Source: an uncultured Bacteroidales bacterium (GTDB taxonomy: Bacteria > Bacteroidota > Bacteroidia > Bacteroidales > Muribaculaceae). Taken from it: DNA of 42,385 nucleotides. The position numbers and the translations under genes were made by a program. The notes under the pieces are model-generated. The model was not told the origin of the DNA. It did no database searches and worked only from the letters and a program-made list of their open reading frames with translations. Shown one piece after another: positions 17,858-26,131 of the stretch (the stretch's first letter is position 1; each line of letters starts with the position of its first letter). Location of the stretch: assembly GCA_902760865.1 (NCBI GenBank), contig CACWID010000025.1, forward strand, positions 1-42,385, given 5' to 3'.

Positions 17858-19386
17858 GACTTAATCCTGTTCTCAATCCATTCGCGTGTTTCTTTCCCAA
17901 ATATTATTTCTGCATACTGCAAAAGGGTGGCAGTAGAGGATATTTCACATTCAGCTACTTCCTGCATGAACTCAAAGAAACGCGTTTCGCCGACGTCCTG
18001 CTCTAAATCATACAGAAGCAAGGCACCTTTATTGTACAAGGCATCATAGGCTTCAGGAGCGTCACGGTCAACCTCGTAGATGGGACAAGCATGGCGGGCA
18101 TTTTCGCGGCAGGCTTCCAGATAACAGTCGAAAACATGCTTGTCGAAATGGCATTTGACATACCACAGCATGCTAAACTCAGCAAAACCTTCGTTGAGCC
18201 AATCTTCCCAACTAAACGTCGGTGCTTTGTTCCACCAGAAATGACCCATTTCATGGCCAATAGCAGTTTTGAAGTGCTCATTGAAGCGTTTCGTCGCGAA
18301 GGCAATGAAATTTTTGCGGCTGATGCCACCACCACGACGTGGCACAACAAGGAATTTCATATAATCATTGCTGGGATTGGTTTTGAACAAGCGGGTATAG
18401 AATTGCAGAGCCTCACTGCATGCGACCAGCGCAGAGTCGGCATCTGCATCGGCAAAGTCGGTATAGGCTACTTCGAATGTACGCCCATCACTGGTCATCA
18501 TCTTAGATTTAAGTTTTGGTGAGGCCACAATCTGGAGGTCGAAACTCTCCCACGGCTGCGACATTTCCCACTTATCACCCTTACGCTCCACAATGCCTGA
18601 ACCGCTGACCTTGTAGCCTTTGTTGATGGAAACGGAGACGCTTGCCGTGAAGTCACGGCTATTGCTGTTAATGGGGAACCATGCCATGTAATAGCCCAAT
18701 TGCACCCAGTCCTTTTCCATCGAACTCATCCAAGTGTCCAGGCTGTCGAGATTACAGGTATAGTCAAATGTGATACTGCAAATACCCTTCTTCTTTGGCG
18801 CGGTAAGGCGAAGCGGCGCTCCCTGGCGAATGTAGGTGTTAGACGATTTTGCCTTTGTGTCAAATGAGTATGTCAGTTCCTTCTTGCAGGTGACGTGATT
18901 GATGGTTGAATATTTCCAGAGCGTGAAATCAATGCTCTCCCTGCCTTTGAAATCAATTTGTGCCGTCGCTGTCACGGCGAGCGTCTTTTTCTCCACGTCA
19001 ATGTCAAGCAGAATGTCGTATCGCTTGACGATTGGGGCATTGGTATCCTCCTCGACCGTTTTCCTCGGATAAGTAATTTCCCTCTTGTCCTCTGCCTCAT
19101 GCTTGTAGGTACACATCGAGTCCATAAAGGCCGTCCATCTTGCATCGTTGTGAAGTGTTCTGTAGTCTTCTTCTGTTAAGAAAGTTGTGTAAGCAAATGC
19201 ATATTGCCTGCCGAATTTCTCTCTGAACAGATTGAAATAGTAGAATGTGCTGTCAGTATCACCAGCCGCCAAAGCTTTGTCAGCAGCTAACCAATAATCC
19301 CTGCCCGTCTGTGCCACCACAAATGTTGCTACTGACAGCATTGCCAGCATGAAAATAAATTTTCTGTACAGTTTTGTCTTATTCAT
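17854..19386 (-). CDS. Exported M1-like (gluzincin) metallopeptidase
   Basis: A 510-residue secreted protein related to M1 aminopeptidases. After a signal peptide (FIFMLAMLSVATFVVAQ) come about 110 residues of unfamiliar N-terminal region, then the M1 N-terminal beta-saddle, then the catalytic domain with zinc motif HEMGH (His378, Glu379, His382) and the downstream NEGFAEF (Glu399). The GAMEN-type exopeptidase loop is replaced by GGGISRKNF, so substrate handling may differ from classical aminopeptidases. The C-terminal helical domain is short. I start at the ATG at 19386; the longer open frame is the preceding gene in another frame. It follows the outer-membrane barrel gene after 7 bases and lies within the sigma-factor operon. 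Confidence 0.85.
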   Translation of the reverse strand: MNKTKLYRKFIFMLAMLSVATFVVAQTGRDYWLAADKALAAGDTDSTFYYFNLFREKFGRQYAFAYTTFLTEEDYRTLHNDARWTAFMDSMCTYKHEAEDKREITYPRKTVEEDTNAPIVKRYDILLDIDVEKKTLAVTATAQIDFKGRESIDFTLWKYSTINHVTCKKELTYSFDTKAKSSNTYIRQGAPLRLTAPKKKGICSITFDYTCNLDSLDTWMSSMEKDWVQLGYYMAWFPINSNSRDFTASVSVSINKGYKVSGSGIVERKGDKWEMSQPWESFDLQIVASPKLKSKMMTSDGRTFEVAYTDFADADADSALVACSEALQFYTRLFKTNPSNDYMKFLVVPRRGGGISRKNFIAFATKRFNEHFKTAIGHEMGHFWWNKAPTFSWEDWLNEGFAEFSMLWYVKCHFDKHVFDCYLEACRENARHACPIYEVDRDAPEAYDALYNKGALLLYDLEQDVGETRFFEFMQEVAECEISSTATLLQYAEIIFGKETREWIENRIKS

Positions 19387-19393
19387 AATTTGG

Positions 19394-22081
19394 TTAATTT
19401 TCTTTCTTTTTGGCGTCGAGGTGGTAGGTGAACGAGATGCCGATGTAATGGTGCAACGTGTCTTGCCACTCGTTAGTTTGCTGATAGGCGGTCTGGCTGC
19501 TCCAGCGCCAGTCATCCTGGTTGAGGATGTCATCGGCAAAGAGCCTGACGTTGCCCTTGTTCTTGAGGATTTTCCAAGTGATGGAAGCGTCCCAGAGCAG
19601 GCGGTTACGGTTCATTCCACTGGAGGCATAGCCGTGCCGCATGGCCTCGGTGAGGGATGTTTCAAACACAAAGTTGCGATAGTTGGCCTCAAACTCTATG
19701 CCGTAATTGTTGTTCCACAAGGTGGTGTTCTGGATGGGCGACTGCGAGAAACGCAACTGCTCGGCGTTGAGTTCGGCAAAGACAGCGGCCTTGATCCAGT
19801 TGTGGTCAAACGACACGGTCAGTTTGTCCTTGGGGTGGACGCTCGTCTGACGGTTAAGGATACGCTCCTCGTGAGAGGGCAGCATGGTCAAGTAACCGTA
19901 GTAACGTCCACCCGTGACTTTCAAGTCGTTCTGCAGACGGAAGTAGTTGCCCAAGCCATGGTCATAGTTGAGGTTCAGTTCCCATGTGCGGCTGCCGGGT
20001 ACCGACTCGGGGCGGCTGGTATAGACGTTTGTCACCGGATCATAACTGAGCGCCGTGATGTTGCTGTGGTCAGTCGTGCTGTATTTGGCGTTGAAGCCGA
20101 TGGATAGTTGGCGGCTGGGTATCACGGCCTTATAACTCATCTGGAATTCGTTGGTATGGCTGTCCTTTAGGCCAGGATTACCTTCGGTAATAAACAAGGG
20201 ATCGCTCAAGTCACGGTAGCCAATGGTCTGTAGCAGTTCGGGACGCGTGGTCTTGTAACTGTAATTCAACTCAATGTTCATGCCGCTGTTCATTTTCCAT
20301 GAGAACTTGAACGATGGCTCAATCTTGAAACTGTTCCTGACTGCTGTCGTGTCAAGCAAGGCACGGCTGTAGTCCTGATGCTCACGGTTCCAATTCAAGG
20401 CCGCACTGGGCAACAGCTGCACACGGCCGATATTGAATGTCGAGCCAGCAGTGATGGTGTGACCCATGCTGCGGTAGCGGTTGTTGAACGAGTTGGCGGC
20501 ATCGGCCATGCCGTCGGTCATGAATTCACGGTCAATGCGATTGTTGTTATAGTCCAATCGGTAGTCCATGGTGAGCATCCACTGCTTGGTGAGCCAGTGC
20601 TGATAGGTCATGCTGCCGTTTAATGCGAACTTTGATGAAGGCTCGATGGCATACTGGCTGAGCGTCGATGCGAAATCACTCTGATAGTCGGTGATGGCGC
20701 GGTCGGTCCACTGCTTGCTCTTACTATCGCTATAGTTCAGCCTTCCGGCAATTTTAAGGGAGCCGTTTTTGAAAAGGTGTGTCCAATTACCAGTGGTCTC
20801 GAACTGGGTCTCGTGTCCACGGCTCAGTGAATTCACCTGTTGATTGATGGTGGGAACGTAGCCGTTGCCCGAATTGACCGACTGTTCGGTCTCCCGTCGG
20901 TTGGTGGAACGGTCGTTTGTGTATTCAATTTGAGCCCACAAGAAGATATTGTTGGTCGTGTCGGGCCTCCATCGCATCATGCCCAGGATCGTCGGCATCA
21001 ACTCATGGCTGCGGTCAAAGCCCGTTGTCTTGTTATAACTCTGAGCCTCACCGGGGAAGTAATTCTCGGTTTCGCTGCCCGAACTTTTCCATCGGTCGTC
21101 GTGGGCCAGTCCTCCACTGATGCTGTAGTAACTTTTCAGCGTCTTATTGCCCTGCTCGCGGCTCCAGTTGTGCTGATATCCGCCCGAAATGCCTTGCTCT
21201 TGGCCAAAACCGTAACCTGAACTCATTATATATTGGTTTTGATATCGTCGATGTCGTTTGGCGACATTATTGGCGTCACCGAACACCATGACCGGGTCAT
21301 TCTTGGAGAGGCGGTTCATCTGGACCTCGGCTTCGTAGTGGTCGCGGGTCATGTAGCCTGCCGTGGCGTCGCCATACCAGCGGTCGAGGAAGCCCGGTTT
21401 GATGGTCAGGTCCAGCACCATGTCCTCGCTGCCGTCGTCATTACCCGTATGTTCCTTGAGTTCCGACGCCTTGTTGTAGGCCTTGATGTTCTGCACCGCC
21501 TCGGCGGGCAGTTGGCTGACCAGAGCATCGCCGCCGAAGAGGCTCTCCCCATCCATCGTCAGGCGGATGGGCTTGCCGTTCCACCACAGTTTTCCGTTAG
21601 CATCCGTTTCAACGCCAGGCAGTTGCTTGATGAGTTCGTCGAGGCGGGCGCCTTCTTGCAATCTGAAAGCTGACGGGTTGAACACGATGGTATCGCCATG
21701 CATGGTAAACCGTCGGGCATGCCCCGTGACCTCGACCATCTGTAACATCTGTGAGGACATCTTCAGCTCGATGGCACCGATGTTGAGCGTATCCTTGCGG
21801 CTGTCGGACAGCGCCATGACGTTTTTCTTCTTGTTGTAATAGCCCAGCATGGACACCTCCAATTCTACACGTCCGTCGGTATAGAACGAGAATCGGCCAA
21901 GCGAATCGGCTATCACGGTTCTGCCTGAATAGCTGGTTTCACCGATTTGCTGCATGTACTGAACCGTTGCACCAGGCAAGGTCTCCCGGGTATCGGTATC
22001 GATGACGCGACCGCTGATGATATCGGCACGAGCGAATAAAGCACTGAAAACAAGCAAAATAGTTATTGTAAAGTGTTTCAT
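19394..22081 (-). CDS. Outer-membrane beta-barrel (TonB-receptor-like) with CarboxypepD_reg domain
   Basis: An 895-residue outer-membrane protein. A signal peptide (MKHFTITILLVFSALFARA) is followed by a CarboxypepD_reg-like domain (about 20-110, ISGRVIDTDTRETLPGATVQ), a plug-like domain (about 120-230, RLQEGARLDELIKQLPGVE and SQLPAEAVQNIKAYN) and a long barrel of the OMP_b-brl_3 type ending in the aromatic strand YIGISFTYHLD. No STN signalling domain precedes it and no SusD partner follows, so it is unlike a standard polysaccharide-utilisation receptor. Its place behind sigma and anti-sigma-like genes suggests that it senses or transports something tied to that regulon. The substrate is unknown. 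Confidence 0.88.
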   Translation of the reverse strand: MKHFTITILLVFSALFARADIISGRVIDTDTRETLPGATVQYMQQIGETSYSGRTVIADSLGRFSFYTDGRVELEVSMLGYYNKKKNVMALSDSRKDTLNIGAIELKMSSQMLQMVEVTGHARRFTMHGDTIVFNPSAFRLQEGARLDELIKQLPGVETDANGKLWWNGKPIRLTMDGESLFGGDALVSQLPAEAVQNIKAYNKASELKEHTGNDDGSEDMVLDLTIKPGFLDRWYGDATAGYMTRDHYEAEVQMNRLSKNDPVMVFGDANNVAKRHRRYQNQYIMSSGYGFGQEQGISGGYQHNWSREQGNKTLKSYYSISGGLAHDDRWKSSGSETENYFPGEAQSYNKTTGFDRSHELMPTILGMMRWRPDTTNNIFLWAQIEYTNDRSTNRRETEQSVNSGNGYVPTINQQVNSLSRGHETQFETTGNWTHLFKNGSLKIAGRLNYSDSKSKQWTDRAITDYQSDFASTLSQYAIEPSSKFALNGSMTYQHWLTKQWMLTMDYRLDYNNNRIDREFMTDGMADAANSFNNRYRSMGHTITAGSTFNIGRVQLLPSAALNWNREHQDYSRALLDTTAVRNSFKIEPSFKFSWKMNSGMNIELNYSYKTTRPELLQTIGYRDLSDPLFITEGNPGLKDSHTNEFQMSYKAVIPSRQLSIGFNAKYSTTDHSNITALSYDPVTNVYTSRPESVPGSRTWELNLNYDHGLGNYFRLQNDLKVTGGRYYGYLTMLPSHEERILNRQTSVHPKDKLTVSFDHNWIKAAVFAELNAEQLRFSQSPIQNTTLWNNNYGIEFEANYRNFVFETSLTEAMRHGYASSGMNRNRLLWDASITWKILKNKGNVRLFADDILNQDDWRWSSQTAYQQTNEWQDTLHHYIGISFTYHLDAKKKEN

Positions 22082-22100
22082 TATAGGGTGTAGTTATGGC

Positions 22101-22128
22101 TGTTTCATGTACTTTTCCACATGAAACA
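22101..22128. repeat. Intercistronic hairpin in the sigma operon
   Basis: A perfect 10-bp inverted repeat (TGTTTCATGT/ACATGAAACA, 8-base loop) lies in the 78-base gap before the barrel gene, the widest gap in this operon. No T-run follows on either strand, so it is not a classical terminator. It may adjust relative expression or act as an mRNA processing site. Confidence 0.45.
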
Positions 22129-22159
22129 ATGGGTTAAATGTTGATATGATTAATGGCGG

Positions 22160-23521
22160 TTAGTTCTTGATTTTGTTCTCAAGCAGATCGACCATGCTCT
22201 CGAGGAAAATGAGTTCGTTATCCTTAAGTTTTTTCTTTTCCTTGAGTTGTTTATAGACCGATGCGAGTTGCTGCATACCGATTTTCAGGTCGGTCTGGTC
22301 CAGGCCGTCGGTATCCTTGCACAGCTCGTAGAGCTTGGACAGGTAGAGGTATCTGTTGTCTCCAGAAGACTGCTGTATTTTTTCGATGTAGAAAAGCAGT
22401 TGCTTCATCCAGCTCTTGGAGTTATTCTTGCCGTTGAGATTGTCGTTCTCCTTGCTGGACCTAGGGCGTAGAAACAGATCCTGGAGCTCATCAAGTTCGT
22501 CATCATCGTTGTCCATCTTGATGGCCATGTTGGGTTGTACAGGCAATACCTGGTTTTTGTAGCCAACATATGAAACCTTGATTTGCTTCACATTATCAGG
22601 AACCGTCAGTGTGAACTCACCGTCTATATCGGTGGATGTGCCGTTTCCTGGGCCAAGTGGGCCAACGGCCTGTATCGTTGCACCAATCAGCGGTTCGCCG
22701 TTGGGAGCGGTCACTTTTCCCTTTATTACGTAGCTGGAACCAGAGCTCGAACTGGAAATTGAAAAAGAACTTGAGAATGAGCTGGACTTGTTCTGGAGTT
22801 TTGACAAGGCATCATCTAGCTCGGCTTGAGCCTTTTCCAACTTCTTTTGAGTCTTTTCCAATTCCTTTTGGTATTTTTCCATACCCTCGCTCTGCAATTG
22901 CTCAATCAGTTTGTCCAGGTTGTCGGTGTTGATGACCACTGTGCTCTGTTTGGAACCATTGCTCACCGACTTGACTTTGATGGGAGCATAGGTGGTGATA
23001 ATGCGCCCGCTGATGCTGTCGCTATAGTCATCTGGAGTGCTCCACTCCAGGGTGTAGGTTTTGCGATGCTGCTTGTCATCGGGGGCAACAAAGCCCACGG
23101 TATAGCAGTGGTCACAGGCCAGACCCACGACAATGGTCTCGTCGGGGTTGTAATAGATCCGGTAGCCCTGGGTGTTCCACTCGCCGTTGTCGTTAATCCA
23201 CAGGGTGTAAACATCTGCGTCGCTATTGCCATTGACTTGCTCATAGACACATTTGGCATTGTTAATTAAGTCAATGCGATTGCGGTCGATGGTGAACTTA
23301 TACACATCAAGTTGACCTTCCTTGATTCCGGTCTTGGGGTCGGAATAGATGCTGAGCATATGCTCTCTTGAAGATAAGGAGACGGCGCTGATGATATCGT
23401 CGAAAGCCTCTTTCAGTCGGTCCTCATAGACGTTGGCGCTGGCCGTGAAAGATGTGAGCAGGACCATGATGGCTACCATGATGATGGTCGTGGTGGCGAT
23501 GATACTATTTAGCGTTTTCAT
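22160..23521 (-). CDS. Periplasmic coiled-coil protein with CarboxypepD_reg-like domain
   Basis: A 453-residue exported protein of no named family that I recognise. A signal sequence (IIATTTIIMVAIMVLLTSFT) leads to a beta-rich region (30-190) with a CDHC pair near residue 135. A charged coiled coil follows (about 200-245, KYQKELEKTQKKLEKAQAEL), then a Ser-rich linker (SSSFSSSFSISSSSSGSS), a CarboxypepD_reg-like sandwich (about 268-335, IKGKVTAPNGEPLIGATIQA) and a helical, charged C-terminal part. Its ATG overlaps the anti-sigma-like stop (ATGA). By position and layout it could link the membrane-anchored anti-sigma protein to the outer-membrane barrel, which carries a related sandwich domain. 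This is inference. Confidence 0.78.
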   Translation of the reverse strand: MKTLNSIIATTTIIMVAIMVLLTSFTASANVYEDRLKEAFDDIISAVSLSSREHMLSIYSDPKTGIKEGQLDVYKFTIDRNRIDLINNAKCVYEQVNGNSDADVYTLWINDNGEWNTQGYRIYYNPDETIVVGLACDHCYTVGFVAPDDKQHRKTYTLEWSTPDDYSDSISGRIITTYAPIKVKSVSNGSKQSTVVINTDNLDKLIEQLQSEGMEKYQKELEKTQKKLEKAQAELDDALSKLQNKSSSFSSSFSISSSSSGSSYVIKGKVTAPNGEPLIGATIQAVGPLGPGNGTSTDIDGEFTLTVPDNVKQIKVSYVGYKNQVLPVQPNMAIKMDNDDDELDELQDLFLRPRSSKENDNLNGKNNSKSWMKQLLFYIEKIQQSSGDNRYLYLSKLYELCKDTDGLDQTDLKIGMQQLASVYKQLKEKKKLKDNELIFLESMVDLLENKIKN

Positions 23522-24225
23522 AATGCCGGGATATTAGTTGTGGGTTGGTTGTTCAATTCGTTTTCTAGCTCTTGCTCGAGGTCGATGAGTACGATGCTGC
23601 CGTCCTCGTCCTGCACGGCCCTGAATCCGTTGGCTTCCAGGTCGATAATAAAGGCGCGGCGCTTCAGGTCTGCCAGTTCGCGTTGCAGGCGTGCGTTCTC
23701 TTGGGCGAGTTTGGCATTTTCGGCTTGCAGGCGACGTTGGTCTTTGCGGGCACTTTTGCGCTTCGCGGTACGAGACGCAAGATTTTGCGTCTCTACAGGT
23801 TGGGTGATGGACGTTTCTTGTGATGGTTCCGTCGTTTGTAGAGACGCAACATCTTGCGTCTCCCCGATAGGCGGGTTCTCATTAGAAGCGATTGGCGGCG
23901 TGTCGGGCACAGTGGTGGTCGATTCCGGCTGGTGCAGCACAACGGTTGCCACGATGGCGGCCGTGATGCAGGCAGCAGCGGCGATGCCCCACCAGCGCCG
24001 ACCCATCTGCCGTGTCAACGACGGGCGGGACTGCTCTACGGGTACAAGACCGTCCTTCATTCCTCGGTCGAAGTAGTCAAACATGGCGCGGTAATCCTCC
24101 CACTCGGCGGGTACGTCGCCGCTGCGGAAGTAGTCGGCCAGCAGGGCCTCTTCCTCCACGGTGGTCTGCCCGTCCATGAATTTGTCGAGCAGAGCCTTGA
24201 TCTGTTGTTGTGAATACCGTTTCAT
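23518..24225 (-). CDS. Single-pass anti-sigma-factor-like membrane protein
   Basis: A 235-residue protein with a cytoplasmic acidic helical N-terminus (MKRYSQQQIKALLDKFMDGQ, then a short EEEALLADYF region), one membrane helix near residues 86-105 (WWGIAAAACITAAIVATVVL), a Thr/Pro-rich linker and a basic heptad coiled coil (about 165-200, LQAENAKLAQENARLQREL). No FecR domain or zinc motif is present. Encoded right after an ECF sigma factor with ATGA overlap, it is most likely its anti-sigma factor. The periplasmic linker carries ETQDVAS and ETQNLAS, each encoded by a copy of the palindromic repeat found between genes at 7.9-8.0 kb. The start at 24225 is fixed by the overlap; a longer frame to 24420 is only the sigma gene in another frame. 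Confidence 0.8.
   Translation of the reverse strand: MKRYSQQQIKALLDKFMDGQTTVEEEALLADYFRSGDVPAEWEDYRAMFDYFDRGMKDGLVPVEQSRPSLTRQMGRRWWGIAAAACITAAIVATVVLHQPESTTTVPDTPPIASNENPPIGETQDVASLQTTEPSQETSITQPVETQNLASRTAKRKSARKDQRRLQAENAKLAQENARLQRELADLKRRAFIIDLEANGFRAVQDEDGSIVLIDLEQELENELNNQPTTNIPAL
23772..23793. repeat. In-frame copy of the GAGACGCAA palindrome
   Basis: A 22-base palindrome (arms GAGACGCAA/TTGCGTCTC) lies inside the anti-sigma-like gene and encodes VETQNLASR. It has the same sequence as the intergenic copy at 8011-8032. Confidence 0.85.
23841..23862. repeat. Second in-frame copy of the palindrome
   Basis: GAGACGCAA-CATC-TTGCGTCTC lies inside the same gene in the same reading frame and encodes ETQDVASL. 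Its centre differs from the other copies while both arms are intact. Confidence 0.85.
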
Positions 24226-24725
24226 TGTCTGTCTTTGTTGCGTTGTTGTTGAATTTCGTTGAGCAGTTGTCGCCGCGCCCTGGCCAGCAGCGTGTTCACG
24301 CTCGTGGGCTTGATGCCCAGGATGCTTGCAATCTCCTCGATAGAGCGGTGCTCCACCTGCCGCAGCCTGAGGATGGCATGCTGGGTATATGGCAGGTTGC
24401 GGATGCGTTCTCGCAGCCATCGCTCGTTCTCGTTTTGCAGCATCTGATCCAGCGGTGAGGGCACCAATAGGTCGGCAGATTGTCGCTCGTCAAGCGGGAG
24501 TGGCGGCTGGCGGCGCAGCTGGTTGATTGCCAGGTGGCGTGCAATCGTCGAGGCGTAACCCTCGGGATTGTAGAGGCGGGGATCGTCACGCATCTGCCAC
24601 AAGCGCAGCATCGTCTCTTGGGCGATGTCCTCGGCCGTGTCACTGTCGGCGCCCGCCGTGGCGGCAGCCCTCAATGCCAGTTGCCTGAGCCGAGTCGCTT
24701 GTTGGTTGAATGCGTCTATCGTCAT
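24222..24725 (-). CDS. ECF-type RNA polymerase sigma factor
   Basis: A 167-residue sigma-70 family factor of the extracytoplasmic-function class, with only regions 2 and 4. Region 2 spans about residues 10-72 (AEDIAQETMLRLWQM, then GYASTIARHLAINQLRRQ). Region 4 spans about 105-160, with the helix-turn-helix HRSIEEIASILGIKPTSVNT and the recognition helix LLARARRQLL. Region 1 and the non-conserved spacer are absent, as expected for ECF factors. It is the first gene of the operon and overlaps its partner by ATGA. A near-match -7 box (GACCTTTGC, 24773-24781) lies upstream, and a structured repeat lies about 140 bases upstream. It probably drives this operon among other targets. Confidence 0.93.
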   Translation of the reverse strand: MTIDAFNQQATRLRQLALRAAATAGADSDTAEDIAQETMLRLWQMRDDPRLYNPEGYASTIARHLAINQLRRQPPLPLDERQSADLLVPSPLDQMLQNENERWLRERIRNLPYTQHAILRLRQVEHRSIEEIASILGIKPTSVNTLLARARRQLLNEIQQQRNKDRQ

Positions 24726-24772
24726 CAGTAGTTGTTGTCGTTGTCTGTTTTGATGTTACACTATAATAACAC

Positions 24773-24781
24773 GCAAAGGTC
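24773..24781 (-). promoter_or_regulatory. Candidate promoter box of the sigma operon
   Basis: GACCTTTGC on the minus strand differs from TAnnTTTGC at one position and lies about 50 bases before the sigma ATG. No TTTG -33 element is seen, so another sigma factor could be used here. Confidence 0.35.
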
Positions 24782-24863
24782 GCAATTTTAAACAAGAAAA
24801 CGAAAAAAATCTCATGAAGCCCCACGCAGCACGACAGCAGCACGCCTCTAGGGGGCCTAATAA

Positions 24864-25064
24864 AACGTGAGTTCAACGAAGATAAGTTGCTGATATTCAA
24901 TTCCTCCCCTAAGATAGGGGAGGTGGCGCAAAGCGCCGGAGGAGTATGATTCACCCTCAAAACACTTACTCTTGGGGCATCAACGCCCCCCGGCCCCCTC
25001 TAATCTTAGAGGGGGAGTTGCTAACGCACTGATTGACAATTAATAATTTCATCGAACTCACGTT
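24864..25064. mobile_element. MITE-like structured repeat with terminal inverted repeats
   Basis: A non-coding element of about 200 bp is bounded by AACGTGAGTTC (24864-24874) and GAACTCACGTT (25054-25064); similarity of the ends extends to about 18 bases. AATA occurs next to both ends and may be a target duplication. Inside are four hairpins: CCTCCCC/GGGGAGG (24903-24923), GGCGC/GCGCC (24925-24937), GGGGC/GCCCC (24974-24989) and CCCCCTCTAA/TTAGAGGGGG (24994-25015). A diverged partial copy lies at 8138-8279. No transposase is encoded, so it would need to be moved in trans. Confidence 0.6.
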
Positions 25065-25138
25065 AATACTGAATGATTCCATCATCGTAAAAGCTGGAAA
25101 AAGCATGGTATTCAGGCAGCCCGAGCGCAGAAAAAGTG

Positions 25139-25147
25139 TACCTTTGC
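25139..25147 (+). promoter_or_regulatory. -7 box of the HAD phosphatase gene
   Basis: TACCTTTGC ends 9 bases before the ATG at 25157, implying a leader of only a few bases. No TTTG is seen at the -33 position. Confidence 0.5.
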
Positions 25148-25156
25148 AGCTCGACA

Positions 25157-26023
25157 ATGGAAATTCATAGCGATAGACATATCAAGACGCTCTATGTGAG
25201 CGACCTGGACGGGACGTTGCTGGGCGACGACTCGTTGTTGTCGCGTGGCACGATCGACACGCTCAACCGCGTCATCGGGGAACTGGGCGGCCTGTTTACT
25301 GTCGCCACGGCGCGCACGCCCGCCACGGTGGTGCCGCTCATGCAGGAAGTGCACGCCACGCTTCCGTTTATCGTCATCGGCGGCTCGGCGATGTGGAATC
25401 CCGTTAAGGCTTGCTATGAGCATACCCACGGTATCGATGACGCGACGGTGAATGCCGTTGCCGACGTGTTTGACCGTCACCTCGCCCACCCCTTCATCTA
25501 CCGCCGCCACGGCAACGGGATGCTGCATGCCCATCACTACGGCCCCCTATCGGACCAGGAAGCACGCTTCGTCGAGGCACGCCAGCACCTGCCGTTGAAG
25601 CGGTTCTTGCTCGATGACAAGGGCTACCGCCACAGCGAGGACGAGGCGTTGCTCATCTTCTCCTTGAACAAATATGCCGTGCTCAAAGCCATTGCCGAAG
25701 ATTTGCGTTCCACTGTGCCGACCTGCCAGGTGATGCTCTATCACGACATCTTTGACGAGAGCGAGGGCTACCTGGAGATTTTCACCGCCGGGACCAGCAA
25801 GGCTGCCGCCATCCGCGACCTGGCACGAGAAGTGGGAGCAGACAGGGTGGTGGTCTTCGGCGACAACCGCAACGACATCGCCATGATGCAGGCAGCCGAC
25901 CACAGCGTCGCCGTCGATAATGCCTTCCCCGAGGTGAAGGCTGCCGCCAGCGAGGTCATCGGTCCCAACACCGCCGACAGCGTCGCCCGCTGGATCCTTG
26001 GAGAGTTAGAGGTTAGAAGTTAG
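25157..26023 (+). CDS. Cof-type HAD-IIB phosphatase
   Basis: A 288-residue cytoplasmic hydrolase of the Cof/HAD-IIB group, which dephosphorylates sugar phosphates, flavin or other small phosphorylated metabolites. Motif I is DLDGTLLGDD (nucleophile Asp), motif II is the Thr in ATARTPATV, motif III is the Lys in GTSKAAAIRDLA, and motif IV is FGDNRNDIAMMQAA. The cap domain lies between about residues 80 and 190. Physiological substrate is unknown. The last codons and stop (LEVRS, then TAG) lie inside a low-complexity GTTAGAGGTTAGAAGTTAG stretch, so the C-terminus may have been reshaped by repeat DNA. A GTG at 25136 overlaps the promoter box and is not used. Confidence 0.9.
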   Translation: MEIHSDRHIKTLYVSDLDGTLLGDDSLLSRGTIDTLNRVIGELGGLFTVATARTPATVVPLMQEVHATLPFIVIGGSAMWNPVKACYEHTHGIDDATVNAVADVFDRHLAHPFIYRRHGNGMLHAHHYGPLSDQEARFVEARQHLPLKRFLLDDKGYRHSEDEALLIFSLNKYAVLKAIAEDLRSTVPTCQVMLYHDIFDESEGYLEIFTAGTSKAAAIRDLAREVGADRVVVFGDNRNDIAMMQAADHSVAVDNAFPEVKAAASEVIGPNTADSVARWILGELEVRS

Positions 26024-26075
26024 GAGTTGGCATCCGCAACGCATATCCTTTTCAACGACTTGACGGCCTGCAAAA

Positions 26076-26108
26076 TTTGTCCAATTCATGGGAATTATCT
26101 ATCTTTGC
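26076..26108 (+). promoter_or_regulatory. Promoter of the DUF1016-kinase-hydrolase unit
   Basis: TTTG (26076-26079), 20 bp, TATCTTTGC (26100-26108) is an ideal promoter, 23 bases before the ATG at 26132. No other promoter of this quality is seen before the histidine kinase or hydrolase genes. Confidence 0.75.
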
Positions 26109-26131
26109 CCACTCATTAATTCACCCACGGC

